From Terriglobales bacterium (GTDB lineage: Bacteria > Acidobacteriota > Terriglobia > Bryobacterales > Bryobacteraceae), in assembly GCA_027485675.1 (NCBI GenBank), contig JAIXQP010000030.1, positions 1 to 64,000 of the forward strand: DNA of 64,000 bases, in the 5' to 3' direction. The notes under the pieces are model-generated. The model searched no databases, was not told the origin of the DNA, and saw only the letters and a list, made by a program, of their open reading frames with translations. Of the stretch, positions 17,307 to 25,830 are shown piece after piece. The first letter of the stretch is position 1. Each line of letters begins with the position of its first letter. The translations under genes and the position numbers were made by a program.

Positions 17307-18235
17307 CCGGCTTCGACACAGGCGATGGTGCGGAGATACTCGCGGCCGGTGGATTCCCATTGGCGCTGGCCGCGGAGCTGGTCTACAAAGTGCCGGCAGA
17401 CGGCGCGTACGCTATCGCCGCGGTAGCCCTGGCCGACGGTATTCTGCCAGACGGACTTGCGTTCGCGGCCGTTCCAGAGCCAGACGTCTCCGGCGGCGTC
17501 CACCTGCAGCGAAGCGCCGATACCATCGACGGTGAAGTCGCCGAGCGGGGGCGAGTCCGGACGGAGATCGAGGAAGCGGTGGCCATCGAGAACCCCGTTC
17601 AGGCCGGTGGCGTGGCCGGTGAGCAGGAGCAACTGATCTTCGCCTTGGATCAGCGGATTGACGCGCCGGGAGCGGGCATAGACCTCTTCGATTTCGCCGA
17701 ACAGGAACCGGGCGGTATCGAGATGGTGAACGAGCGTTTCAAACAGCAGCAGCCGCGGGTAGGTGCGGAAATAGGGCTGGGTGGGATAGGCGTCGGGGCC
17801 ATCGCCGTCCAGCTTGCGGGTGCGGAAGGTGTAGGTAACAGGCGGGCCGATGAGCCCCTTCTGCAACTCGGCTTGCACGACGCGATACCAGGGTTGCCAG
17901 CGCCAGTTCTCATGGATGACGAGGGGTACATCGGCCGCTTCGGCGAGTTCTACCATCTCGACGGCTTCGCGCCAGTGCGGCGCCACGGGCTTCTGGCAGA
18001 TCACCGGAATGCCGCGCTCGACGGCCGTCCGGACCATGGCGAGGTGCTGTTCGGGGCGGGTGGCGATGTCGAGGAAGTCCGGTTGGAGTTCGTCGAGCAT
18101 CTGGTCGAGCCGCTCGTAGGTCGCCTTGGTGGGGTCCGCGTCGCAGGTGCCGACGATGGCGACATCCTCCATCCGCCGCCAAGCTTCCAAATGAATCTGC
18201 CCAAAGAAACCACAACCGACCAAGCATCCGCGCAT
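17231..18235 (-). CDS. Gfo/Idh/MocA family oxidoreductase
   Basis: 334 aa. The N-terminal Rossmann domain opens with CLVGCGFFGQIHL (GxGxxG form) and continues with ATRPEQH and the family's K-P element, here QKPVAPH where EKP is more common. The C-terminal half is the alpha/beta dimerisation domain (HHLDTARFLFGEIEEV). It probably oxidises a sugar or cyclitol with NAD(P). No signal sequence. It is the last gene of a compact minus-strand operon (Dps, thioesterase, this gene; gaps of 3 and 5 bases), and its 3' end overlaps the S15 hydrolase gene by 76 bases. Confidence 0.85.
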   Translation of the reverse strand: MRGCLVGCGFFGQIHLEAWRRMEDVAIVGTCDADPTKATYERLDQMLDELQPDFLDIATRPEQHLAMVRTAVERGIPVICQKPVAPHWREAVEMVELAEAADVPLVIHENWRWQPWYRVVQAELQKGLIGPPVTYTFRTRKLDGDGPDAYPTQPYFRTYPRLLLFETLVHHLDTARFLFGEIEEVYARSRRVNPLIQGEDQLLLLTGHATGLNGVLDGHRFLDLRPDSPPLGDFTVDGIGASLQVDAAGDVWLWNGRERKSVWQNTVGQGYRGDSVRAVCRHFVDQLRGQRQWESTGREYLRTIACVEAGYRSMASGRAESTRTFNELPATGPT

Positions 18236-18240
18236 GGGCG

Positions 18241-18633
18241 TTAGGTTATCCCAAATACGGCGTGATATTCAGCAGGCAGGCGGGCGGGGCGGAGATCCTT
18301 GCTCAGAAACAGATGGCGCGTGGAGCCTTCGCCCAGCTTCTTGTCTCCGCGCCAGAAGGTGTAGCCGAACTCGACGCCACGCGGGGTGGCTTTGTCGACG
18401 CGCGTTTCGATCTCAACCTCGTCGTCGTAGAGCGCGGGCGCGAGATAGCGGCAGTTGGCTTCAATCACCGCCATGAAGAAACCGGCCGATTCGAGCTCCT
18501 TGTACGGGAGGCCGGCCGCGCGAGCGAACTCGACGCGGCCGACCTCCATCCAGACCACATAGTTGGCGTGATAGACAACGCCCATCTGATCCGTTTCCGC
18601 GTAGCGGACGCGGATCTTCGCGCGGTGAGTCAT
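18241..18633 (-). CDS. YbgC-like hotdog acyl-CoA thioesterase
   Basis: 130 aa, a single hotdog fold. The signature RYAETDQMGVVYHANYVVWMEVGR (read as two blocks) near residues 9-32 includes the catalytic Asp of the 4-hydroxybenzoyl-CoA thioesterase/YbgC group. It hydrolyses short acyl-CoA thioesters in the cytoplasm. It starts 3 bases after the Dps stop and ends 5 bases before the oxidoreductase ATG, so it is cotranscribed with both. Confidence 0.9.
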   Translation of the reverse strand: MTHRAKIRVRYAETDQMGVVYHANYVVWMEVGRVEFARAAGLPYKELESAGFFMAVIEANCRYLAPALYDDEVEIETRVDKATPRGVEFGYTFWRGDKKLGEGSTRHLFLSKDLRPARLPAEYHAVFGIT

Positions 18634-18636
18634 AGG

Positions 18637-19143
18637 TTAGCCGAGGTGCGCTTCGAGGAACCAGAGGTCCTTGTCGACGGCGCGCGAGATGCCGGTGAAC
18701 AGATCGGAGGTGCCGGCGTCGCCCGCTTGGGCGGTAATCTCAATGGCCGCGCGGACGAGGGCGCCGTAGGCCGCCACGCGAACGACGAGAGCTTTGAGAT
18801 GATCCTTGCCGTCCTGGATATCGGCGGGATATTCGGCAATCTGCGAGGCGGCCGCGGCGCTGCGAATGGTGCCGGGGGCGATGCCGCCGAGTTGGACAGC
18901 GCGTTCGGCGAGGTCGTCGGCTTGCTCGTCAAGGTGGTCGACGATCTCATCAAAGAGTTGGTGGAGCGCGATGAAGTTGGGGCCCTTCACGTTCCAGTGG
19001 GCGTGCTTGACCTGGCTGCGGAGGTCGGTAGCGTCGGCGAGACGTTCGTTCAGGATCGCGATGACCTCTTCGCGGGTGGATTTCGGGAGGTCATTTGCCG
19101 TGGGCAGGAGCGCCAAGCCTTTGGACTTTTCTTTTTTTGCCAT
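18637..19143 (-). CDS. dps: Dps family DNA-binding ferritin-like protein
   Basis: 168 aa, the usual Dps size. The ferroxidase ligands of the intersubunit site are all present: His49 (KHAHWNVKG), His61, Asp65 (HQLFDEI), Asp76 and Glu80 (DDLAERA). The lysine-rich N-terminus MAKKEKSKG could contact DNA. Dps dodecamers oxidise Fe(II) with peroxide and shield DNA in stress. The ATG at 19143 was chosen because upstream in-frame codons do not resemble the family. A short palindrome ATCCTTAGGAT (19144-19154) immediately precedes the start. It heads the operon with the thioesterase and oxidoreductase. Confidence 0.93.
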   Translation of the reverse strand: MAKKEKSKGLALLPTANDLPKSTREEVIAILNERLADATDLRSQVKHAHWNVKGPNFIALHQLFDEIVDHLDEQADDLAERAVQLGGIAPGTIRSAAAASQIAEYPADIQDGKDHLKALVVRVAAYGALVRAAIEITAQAGDAGTSDLFTGISRAVDKDLWFLEAHLG

Positions 19144-19200
19144 ATCCTTAGGATGCGCTGGAACCCAGGAAAGATACAACCCGTCTGTTACCATGACATC

Positions 19201-19917
19201 GTGCGCGTCCAAGTCTTATTTTTCGGCCTTTTGCGAGATATCGCGGGGCAATCGCAGACCTCGCTGGAGTTGCCGGCGGGAGCCACGGCGGAAGCCGTGT
19301 TTGAGCATTTCGCGGCCAAATATCCGGCGCTGCGGGAGATGAAACGGAGCGTGATGGTGGCGCGGAACCAGGAGTTCGCGGCGGCGGGGACGCTGCTGGC
19401 CGACGGGGACGAGATCGCGCTGTTGCCGCCGGTGAGCGGGGGCAGCGGACCGTGGATCCATCAGATCGTCACCGAGCCGCTGGGCAATTTCTACGGCTTG
19501 ACGCGGGAGCCGATTGACGCGGCGGCGCTGGCGCGGCAACTGCTGCAGCCGCGCGATGGGGCGTTTGTGAACTTCGAAGGCGTTGTGCGGGACAACACAA
19601 AGGGACGCGCGACGAAGTACCTCGACTATGAGTGCTACGAAGCCATGGCCATTAAGCTGATGGCGCAGATTGGCGATGAGATTACGGCGGCGCATCCGAT
19701 TTCGCGGATTGCGCTGGTTCACCGGTTGGGGCGGATGGAGATCGGGGAGACGAGCGTGGCCGTCATCGCGTTTTCGCCACACCGGAAGCCGGCCTTCGAG
19801 GCCGCGCTTGAAGGCATCAACAAGTTGAAGAAGATGGTTCCCATTTGGAAGAAGGAGTACTTCGTCGATGGGGAGGTTTGGGTGGAAGGCGAATGGGACG
19901 AGTCGTTAACGCGCTGA
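19201..19917 (+). CDS. Fused MoaD-MoaE molybdopterin synthase (MoaX-like)
   Basis: 238 aa with a GTG start. Residues 1-81 are MoaD, a ubiquitin-like sulfur carrier (VRVQVLFFGLLRDIAG at the start, DEIALLPPVSGG at the end). Residues 85-238 are MoaE, the large subunit, with FEGVVRDNTKG, HRLGRMEIGE and the active-site Lys region KKMVPIWKKEYF. Together they convert precursor Z to molybdopterin. The MoaD Gly-Gly at 80-81, which must be a free C-terminus to be adenylated and thiocarboxylated, is internal here, so cleavage after Gly81 is expected. No other moa gene is in the window. It is divergent from dps. Confidence 0.9.
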   Translation: MRVQVLFFGLLRDIAGQSQTSLELPAGATAEAVFEHFAAKYPALREMKRSVMVARNQEFAAAGTLLADGDEIALLPPVSGGSGPWIHQIVTEPLGNFYGLTREPIDAAALARQLLQPRDGAFVNFEGVVRDNTKGRATKYLDYECYEAMAIKLMAQIGDEITAAHPISRIALVHRLGRMEIGETSVAVIAFSPHRKPAFEAALEGINKLKKMVPIWKKEYFVDGEVWVEGEWDESLTR

Positions 19918-20801
19918 GCCGGAGAACGCTGCTGACGCTGCCGCTGGCCGCGGCGGCGCAAGAGGTGGTCTTCAAGGCCGACGTGAATCTGGTTCGTCTG
20001 CTGGTGACGGTGAAGAACCCCGCCGGCGAGTTGGTGGGGGGCTTAGAGCAGAGGGACTTCGCGGTGACCGATAACGGGGCGCCGCAGACGATTTCCCTCT
20101 TTGAACGGCGCACGGCGCAGCCGCTTTCGGTGACGCTGGCGCTCGACATCAGCGGATCGACGGCCACCAGTATCAAGTACCAAAGCGACTCCCTTCTGCG
20201 CTTCGCCAAGGCGCTGTTCGCCGATGGAAACCCGGAGGATGCCGCTTCGCTGATCACCTTCAATTGGGAGGTGGTGCGGCGGAGCGATTTCACGCGGCGC
20301 CTGGGGCGCCTGGAAGGCGCGATGCGGGGCATCAAGAGCGAAGCGGGGACGTCGCTGTACGACGCTATTCTGCTTTCAACGGATGAGTTGAAGCGGCGGG
20401 AGGGGCGGCGGGTGCTCCTATTAATCACCGACGGCGGCGATACGACGAGTTCGACCGACTTCCACAAGGCGCTTCAAGCCGCGCACCAGGCCGACGCAGT
20501 GATCTATAGCATTCTGATCGTGCCGATCAAGAACGACGCCGGGCGGAACGTCGGCGGCGAGAACGCCCTGACGCAGTTTGCCACCGGCACGGGGGGACGC
20601 GTGTTTCTGCCGACGTTGGGGCCGGAACTCGACAAGGCCTTCGCGACGATTTTGCGGGACCTGCGGACGCAATACCTGCTGGGCTACTACCCGAAAGCGG
20701 TTCCTCTGTCGAAGAACCGCTTCCATACGGTGAAGGTGAAGCTGAACGACTCGTCGCTGACCGCACAGACCCGCAGCGGTTACTACGGCGCCGCGCTTTA
20801 G
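19893..20801 (+). CDS. Exported VWA-domain protein, acidobacterial VWFA-related type
   Basis: 302 aa. The start at 19893 overlaps the MoaD-MoaE end by 25 bases and gives an N-terminus with an Arg pair and hydrophobic stretch (SRRTLLTLPLAAAA), a Tat- or Sec-type signal. The pattern FKADVNLVRLLVTVKN, LEQRDFAVTDNGAPQTI, then a VWA domain with the MIDAS motif DISGS, and the ending YLLGYYP, matches the family known as the VWFA-related acidobacterial domain (TIGR03436). These are thought to be surface metal-dependent adhesion or binding proteins, role unproven. A second member lies at 48956-49915. It shares a 4-base TTAG with the convergent oxidoreductase gene. Confidence 0.85.
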   Translation: MGRVVNALSRRTLLTLPLAAAAQEVVFKADVNLVRLLVTVKNPAGELVGGLEQRDFAVTDNGAPQTISLFERRTAQPLSVTLALDISGSTATSIKYQSDSLLRFAKALFADGNPEDAASLITFNWEVVRRSDFTRRLGRLEGAMRGIKSEAGTSLYDAILLSTDELKRREGRRVLLLITDGGDTTSSTDFHKALQAAHQADAVIYSILIVPIKNDAGRNVGGENALTQFATGTGGRVFLPTLGPELDKAFATILRDLRTQYLLGYYPKAVPLSKNRFHTVKVKLNDSSLTAQTRSGYYGAAL

Positions 20802-22129
20802 ACCTCGAGCTTCCAGGGGGCGCGGTACTTGGGTTTGAGGTGCGGTACGACCTCTTTCTGCTTCACGGTCCAGTTCTTCTCGTCCCAGTCGATGCGCGTC
20901 TTGAAGCGCATGGAGAGGTTGGCCAGAATACAGGTGGTGGAGGAGCGGACGCAGGTTTCGATCTCGCTGCGGGGAGCTTCGCGAGAGCGGATGCAGGCAA
21001 GCCAGTTCTCCCAGTGCGGGACGTTGGTGGGCGCCATATCGGGGTGGGACTGGCGGTCCCAGGTCTCGGCCTTCACCTTCTCGGACTTAGGATTGTTCGG
21101 GATGAGCCAGCAGCCGCTGCGGTTGACGAGCAGCGAAGCCTCCGAGCCGTGAATCAGCGTGCCGGCACCCTGGTTGAGGCCGAAGGCAGGCAGCGGATTG
21201 GCGGTGCGGGATTCGTAGCTCGACAGGAACTTGGGGTACTGGAAGGTGGCGAGCATCGTGTCCGGCGTGTCGCGCGTGTCGGTGACGTAGAACTTCTCGC
21301 CGAGGGCCACGATGGAGGTGGGCATGATCTCGTCGAAGCACTGGTGCAGGGGGTCGATGAGATGGACGCCCCAATCGGTCATGGCGCCGCCGGCGTAGTC
21401 CCAGAAGTAGCGGAAGGTGGGGAAGCTGGTGACCTTAACGCCCCATTTGACGGGGTCGAATTCGGCCTTGGGCGCGGGGCCGAGCCACATATCCCAATTG
21501 AGGTCGGTGGGCTGTTTGCCGGTGTCATCCGGCTTGGGAACGAAGCCTTTCTTGTCGGTCATGCCGGACTGAAAGGTGTGGACGAAGGTGACTTCGCCGA
21601 GTACGCCGGATTGGACGATCTCCTTCGCCTTTAGGAAGAAACCACCCGAACGCTGCATGGTGCCGGCCTGGACGATGCGCTTGTACTTGCGCGCGGCCTG
21701 GACCATCTTCTGGCCCTCTTCGACATAGACGCTGGCCGGTTTTTCGACATAGACGTCTTTGCCCGCCTTGCAGGCTTCGATGGTCATGTAGGCGTGCCAG
21801 TGGTCGGGCGTGGAGATACAGATGGCGTCCAGGCTCTTGTCGGCGAGGAGTTCGCGGAAGTCGCGCTTGCCTTCGATGGTGTAGCCACCGGTTTTGGCGG
21901 CGGCGACGGCGCGTTCGAGATGGGGCTCATAGACGTCACACAAAGCAGCAGGCTGGAAGCCGGGGACGCGCATGGCGTAGTTAAGATTGCCCGAGCCCAT
22001 GGCGCCCAGGCCGATGAACCCGACGGCAACCTTATCGTTGGCGCCTTTGACGTTGCCGGTGAAGAGATTGGTGGTGAACAGAGTCGTAGCTGCCGCGGTG
22101 ACCTGGCGGCGAGTGGGAGGTTTCTGCAT
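20798..22129 (-). CDS. Exported Gfo/Idh/MocA family oxidoreductase
   Basis: 443 aa. The N-terminus MQKPPTRRQVTAAATTLFTTN has an Arg-Arg followed by a weakly hydrophobic stretch, a likely Tat signal, common in acidobacterial and planctomycete Gfo/Idh proteins. The Rossmann domain shows VGFIGLGAMGSGNL, STPDHWHA and the family VEKPAS. The C-terminal part has FWDYAGGAMTDWGVHLID, which carries the typical G-x-x-x-D-x-x-x-H catalytic region. It likely acts on a sugar in the periplasm; the substrate is unknown. The ATG at 22129 was chosen because upstream in-frame codons show no family resemblance. Confidence 0.87.
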   Translation of the reverse strand: MQKPPTRRQVTAAATTLFTTNLFTGNVKGANDKVAVGFIGLGAMGSGNLNYAMRVPGFQPAALCDVYEPHLERAVAAAKTGGYTIEGKRDFRELLADKSLDAICISTPDHWHAYMTIEACKAGKDVYVEKPASVYVEEGQKMVQAARKYKRIVQAGTMQRSGGFFLKAKEIVQSGVLGEVTFVHTFQSGMTDKKGFVPKPDDTGKQPTDLNWDMWLGPAPKAEFDPVKWGVKVTSFPTFRYFWDYAGGAMTDWGVHLIDPLHQCFDEIMPTSIVALGEKFYVTDTRDTPDTMLATFQYPKFLSSYESRTANPLPAFGLNQGAGTLIHGSEASLLVNRSGCWLIPNNPKSEKVKAETWDRQSHPDMAPTNVPHWENWLACIRSREAPRSEIETCVRSSTTCILANLSMRFKTRIDWDEKNWTVKQKEVVPHLKPKYRAPWKLEV

Positions 22130-22174
22130 AGCGATTGCCTGTATTGTACGCCAGCGGGTACCATGGAGAGGCCT

Positions 22175-22405
22175 ATGGCGAAAGCGAAAACGAAAGCTCC
22201 GGATACAACCTTCGAGGAGGCCGCCTATCTGCGGGACCTGATTGCGCGGCGGCAACCGGTGCGGGTCACGCTCGAGGACCAGACCGAGCACGAAGGCGAA
22301 GTGGAATACTTCGACCAGGGCTTCATCCGGCTCACGACGCCGGCCGGCCCGAACCTGTTTATCTATAAGCACGAGATCAAGTATCTTGCGGAAGTAAGTC
22401 AATAA
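22175..22405 (+). CDS. hfq: Hfq-like Sm-fold RNA chaperone
   Basis: 76 aa. After a Lys-rich lead (MAKAKTKAP) come helix 1 (FEEAAYLRDLIARRQ) and an Sm fold: VRVTLEDQTEHEGEVEYFDQGFI aligns with Hfq Sm1, including the conserved FDQ, and LFIYKHEIKYL aligns with Sm2, where YKH is kept but the usual Ala (YKHA) is Glu. It probably forms a ring that binds small RNAs and mRNAs. A GGAGAG ribosome site 4 bases before the ATG at 22175 decides against the in-frame ATG at 22163. The next gene starts 2 bases after the stop, so it leads an operon. Confidence 0.75.
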   Translation: MAKAKTKAPDTTFEEAAYLRDLIARRQPVRVTLEDQTEHEGEVEYFDQGFIRLTTPAGPNLFIYKHEIKYLAEVSQ

Positions 22406-22407
22406 GT

Positions 22408-23226
22408 ATGGCCGCCTATCTCGAAGCCGCCTTGGAGATTGCCCGCGAGGCGGGCGCGCTGGTGAGTAACTTCGCCGAGCGGAAGATTCCCTTTGAGCTG
22501 AAGGGAGAGTTTGACTTAGTGACGGAAGCGGACCGGGCGAGCGAGGCGCTGATTGTCGAGCGCCTGCAGACGCGCTTTCCGACGCACGCCATTCTGGGCG
22601 AGGAGGGCGGCGACCGGGAAGCCGCGTCCGAATACCGCTGGTATGTCGACCCGGTGGACGGGACGACGAACTTTGCCCATGGCTTTCCGGTTTATAACGT
22701 GACTCTGGGCCTCGAACGCGCGGGCGAGTTGATTGCCGGGGTGATTTTTGATCCGACGCGGAACGAGATGTTCGCGGCCGAGAAGGGCGGTGGCGCGTAT
22801 CTGAATGGACACCGGATTCAGGTGTCGAAGGCGCCCACGGCCGATGCGGCGCTGGTGGCGACGGGCTTTCCGAGCAAGCGGCGGCACGAGAACGTCAACA
22901 TCCATTTCTACTATCAGATGGCGATGGTGACGCACGGGGTGCGGCGAGCGGGAGCGGCGGCGATTGACCTGGCCTATGTCGCCTGCGGCCGTCTGGACGG
23001 TTTCTGGGAGTTCGGTCTGAGCCCTTGGGATATGGCGGCCGGGGTGTTGCTGGTGGAAGAGGCCGGCGGCCGGATCAGCGACATGAAGGGCGGCGCTCAC
23101 ACGCTGCGGAGCCCGCATATTCTGGCCGATAACGGCCGGATTCACGACGAAGTGTTGCACCTTTTCGGCGAGGTATTCGCCGGGCGCGCCAAATATCCGT
23201 TGCCGGAGATCCATCGACTGCCATGA
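22408..23226 (+). CDS. Inositol monophosphatase family protein
   Basis: 272 aa, full length for the lithium-sensitive phosphatase family (SuhB/IMPase). Metal-binding motifs are intact: LGEEGG near residue 66, DPVDGTTNFAHGFP near 84-97 and SPWDMAAG near 209-216. The bound metals activate water to hydrolyse inositol-1-phosphate or a similar phosphomonoester. It sits between the Hfq-like gene (2-base gap) and the crotonase (ATGA overlap), so the three genes are cotranslated. Whether it acts in metabolism or, like SuhB, in RNA-related processes is open; the Hfq neighbour makes the second option worth noting. Confidence 0.92.
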   Translation: MAAYLEAALEIAREAGALVSNFAERKIPFELKGEFDLVTEADRASEALIVERLQTRFPTHAILGEEGGDREAASEYRWYVDPVDGTTNFAHGFPVYNVTLGLERAGELIAGVIFDPTRNEMFAAEKGGGAYLNGHRIQVSKAPTADAALVATGFPSKRRHENVNIHFYYQMAMVTHGVRRAGAAAIDLAYVACGRLDGFWEFGLSPWDMAAGVLLVEEAGGRISDMKGGAHTLRSPHILADNGRIHDEVLHLFGEVFAGRAKYPLPEIHRLP

Positions 23227-23996
23227 GTGACGCCCCGGTTCTCTACGACGTCGACCAACGCGTCGCCACCATTACGCTGCACCGCCCGGAGAAGTTGAAC
23301 GCCTGGACGGTGGCGATGGACGAGGCCTTCCGCGAGAAGGTGGCGCTGGCGGAGGCGGACCCGGAGGTGCGGGTGATCGTGGTGACCGGAGCGGGACGCG
23401 GCTTCTGCGCCGGGGCGGATATGAGTTTGCTCGAGTCGCTGGCGGCTTCGGGCGCCCCGGAGGAGTTGCCGCAACGGTTTGCATTTTTGCAGGCGATTGG
23501 AAAGCCCGTGATTGCGGCGGTGAACGGGCCGGCGGTGGGATTGGGATTGATCCTGACGCTGCATTGCGACCTGCGGTTTGCTTCGCAGGAGGCGCGTTTC
23601 GGGACCGCTTTTGCCAAGCGCGGGTTGATTGCCGAGTACGGGATGGCGTGGCTGTTGCCGCGGTTGATCGGCCCGGCGGGCGCGCTGGATCTCCTGCTAT
23701 CGGCCCGGATTCTCGATGCGGGCGAGGCCCAGCGGATGGGACTGGTGAACCAGGTGTTCCCCGCCCCGACGTTCCTGTTCGATGTGCAGGCCTACGCCCG
23801 GCAGTTGGCCACGGAGGTATCGCCGCGATCGATGGCCGTGATGAAGCGGCAGGTGTATCAGGCGCTCAGCCAGAGCTATGAGGAGGCCGTGGCGGTGGCG
23901 GAGCAGGAGATGGTGCTGAGTTTGCAGTCCGAAGACTTCCGCGAGGGAGTGGCGCACTTTCTTGAAAAGCGTTCGCCGGCCTTCACGGGGCGTTAG
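23223..23996 (+). CDS. Enoyl-CoA hydratase/isomerase (crotonase) family protein
   Basis: 257 aa. The oxyanion-hole segment AGRGFCAGADM near residue 60 and NGPAVGLGLIL near 101 are typical of crotonases. The Glu in RGLIAEYGM occupies the position of the second catalytic Glu, while the first hydratase Glu (normally in a position before F-G) is not obvious, so isomerase or another crotonase reaction is possible. It acts on acyl-CoA. The ATG lies inside the phosphatase stop (ATGA), and its stop shares the tetranucleotide TTAG with the convergent arsA-like gene. Confidence 0.87.
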   Translation: MSDAPVLYDVDQRVATITLHRPEKLNAWTVAMDEAFREKVALAEADPEVRVIVVTGAGRGFCAGADMSLLESLAASGAPEELPQRFAFLQAIGKPVIAAVNGPAVGLGLILTLHCDLRFASQEARFGTAFAKRGLIAEYGMAWLLPRLIGPAGALDLLLSARILDAGEAQRMGLVNQVFPAPTFLFDVQAYARQLATEVSPRSMAVMKRQVYQALSQSYEEAVAVAEQEMVLSLQSEDFREGVAHFLEKRSPAFTGR

Positions 23997-25663
23997 CGGC
24001 GCTGTTCCTGCCAGCCGATGAGGGCGACGCGTCGGGCGTGGCGGCTGCGGACCGCATCGACATAGACCTCTTCCCGGAGGGCCTTGCCCTTCAGCATCGG
24101 ATCCGTGGTCCCGGTGAGGCCCAGGCATTGGTTGACCACCCAGGCCCAGGGCTCAATGCCGGCGCGGCGGAGGTCGGTTTGCAGCCGGACGGCCTCGTGG
24201 ACGGGCGTCGCTTCGGGGAGGGTAACCAGGATGACCTGCGTCAGGGCGGGATCGCGGAGACGGGGCAGCAGTTGGCGCATCGCCTCTGGCGCGTCGCCGG
24301 GGGCGTTAGCGAGTTCGCGATGGTAGGCCTCGGCGGCGTCGAGCAGGAGCAGGGTGTGGCCGGTGGGAGCGGTATCGAGGATCAGGAAGCTCGTCAAGCC
24401 CTGGGCCACGGTTTCGGCGAAGGCCCGGAAGACGGCGATCTCCTCGGTGCAGGGGGCGCGGAGGTCTTCGGCGAGACGTTCGCGGCCGGGCTGGTCGAGG
24501 CCGGAGCCAACCTTTTCCATGACCTCGGCGGTGTACCGTTTGGTTTCGATGGCCGGGTCGATGCGTCCCACCGTGAGGCCGCGGATGGAGCTGCGGACGG
24601 CATCGTCGACGTGGGCGGCGGGGTCGGTGGTGCTGAGGTGGACCTGATGACCGCGGACGGCCAGTTCGACGGCGAGGGCGGCGGCGATGGTGGTTTTGCC
24701 GACGCCTCCTTTGCCCATGGTCATGACGACGCCGCGGCCGCGTCCGGCGAGTTCGGCGACGAGATTCGAAAGGGTCTCTCCGGGGGTCCAGATGCGCCGG
24801 AGGCTGGAGATTCCGATGAGCGAGAAGGGTTGGAGGGGCACTTCCCAACGGGGCAGGGCCGCGAGCGCCGGCGGGAGGGCGGCCAGTGCGGCGGCCATGC
24901 GGCTTTCGATGGCCAGGGCCGTGCGGTCTGAGCGGTCCGAGGCGCGGAACAGACCGTTGATGGCGAGTTCCACGCGCGTCATTCCGGATTCGGCGAGTTC
25001 GGCGCGGGAGCGTTCCGCTTCGCGGATGGAGGCGCGCTCGGGGCGGGTGACCAGGATGACGGTGGTGACGGCGGGGTCGGTCAGGGCCTCGACGCTCGCG
25101 CGATAGAGCGCCTGCTGGGTTTGGATGTCCGCCTGCGGCCCCAGGCAAGTCACTTCGGTGACGTTGGACTCGAGATATTCGGTCCAGGCGGCGGGCAGCT
25201 TCAGCAGGCGGAGGGTGTAGCCGGTGGGGGCGGTATCGAAGATGACGTGATCGAATTCGGCGGTGGCGGCGGAGTCGGCGAGCAGCTTGGTGAACTCGTC
25301 AAAGGCGGCGAGTTCGCCGCTGCAGGCGCCGAGGATCTGCGCTTCGACCTGGCGGACGGCGGCCGGCGGCAGGACGCCAAGGTAGGAGTTGAGCAGGCGC
25401 TGCCGGTAGGTTTCAGCAGCGGCCTGGGAGTCGAGATTCACGGCCGAGAGCCGGGAGATCACGGGGCGGCGTTCGGTGCCAAGCGGGACTTCGAGAACCT
25501 CGTCGAGGTTCGAGGCCGGGTCGGCGCTGACGAGGAGAACCCGCTTGCCCTGGTCGGCCAGCGCGACGGCCACGCTACAGGCCAGCGACGTCTTGCCGAC
25601 GCCTCCTTTGCCGGCGAAGAACAAGATGCGGGTGAGGGATTGCCACGCGGGCATGGACAGCAA
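23993..25663 (-). CDS. arsA: ArsA-type arsenite-transporting ATPase, two-domain
   Basis: 556 aa with two fused ATPase halves. P-loops are FFAGKGGVGKTS (residues 15-26) and MTMGKGGVGKTT (about 315-326); each half has a DTAPTG-H/Y switch II element. The three cysteines that bind As(III) in E. coli ArsA have equivalents: Cys114 (GACSGELAAFDEF), Cys173 (VTCLGPQA) and Cys405 (RAPCTEEIAVF). It would power arsenite efflux through an ArsB-type pore, but no arsB, arsD or acr3 is nearby. A TTG at 25663 is preceded by AGGAG at good spacing; an ATG at 25654 is the alternative start. The 167-base gap upstream shows no other gene. Confidence 0.85.
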   Translation of the reverse strand: MLSMPAWQSLTRILFFAGKGGVGKTSLACSVAVALADQGKRVLLVSADPASNLDEVLEVPLGTERRPVISRLSAVNLDSQAAAETYRQRLLNSYLGVLPPAAVRQVEAQILGACSGELAAFDEFTKLLADSAATAEFDHVIFDTAPTGYTLRLLKLPAAWTEYLESNVTEVTCLGPQADIQTQQALYRASVEALTDPAVTTVILVTRPERASIREAERSRAELAESGMTRVELAINGLFRASDRSDRTALAIESRMAAALAALPPALAALPRWEVPLQPFSLIGISSLRRIWTPGETLSNLVAELAGRGRGVVMTMGKGGVGKTTIAAALAVELAVRGHQVHLSTTDPAAHVDDAVRSSIRGLTVGRIDPAIETKRYTAEVMEKVGSGLDQPGRERLAEDLRAPCTEEIAVFRAFAETVAQGLTSFLILDTAPTGHTLLLLDAAEAYHRELANAPGDAPEAMRQLLPRLRDPALTQVILVTLPEATPVHEAVRLQTDLRRAGIEPWAWVVNQCLGLTGTTDPMLKGKALREEVYVDAVRSRHARRVALIGWQEQRR

Positions 25664-25830
25664 TCTATAAGCTCCTACCCGGCCGGATCAACGGGGATTG
25701 GCATCCGCACATAAGGGGCACTGGGAATGTGCGTTCAGCAGCAACACGCAGACCTCGATTATCGCAGAGTCGAGCCCGGCTGGCTTGCGTTGACTGGCAT
25801 GGCGGCGCGGGGCATGCTAGAGTTCTTCGA

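Noticed and set aside
25664-25830. tRNA or small RNA gene in the gap between arsA and the DUF1801 gene
   Set aside because: No cloverleaf arms, no terminator-like hairpin with T-run; only a weak TTGACT is seen.
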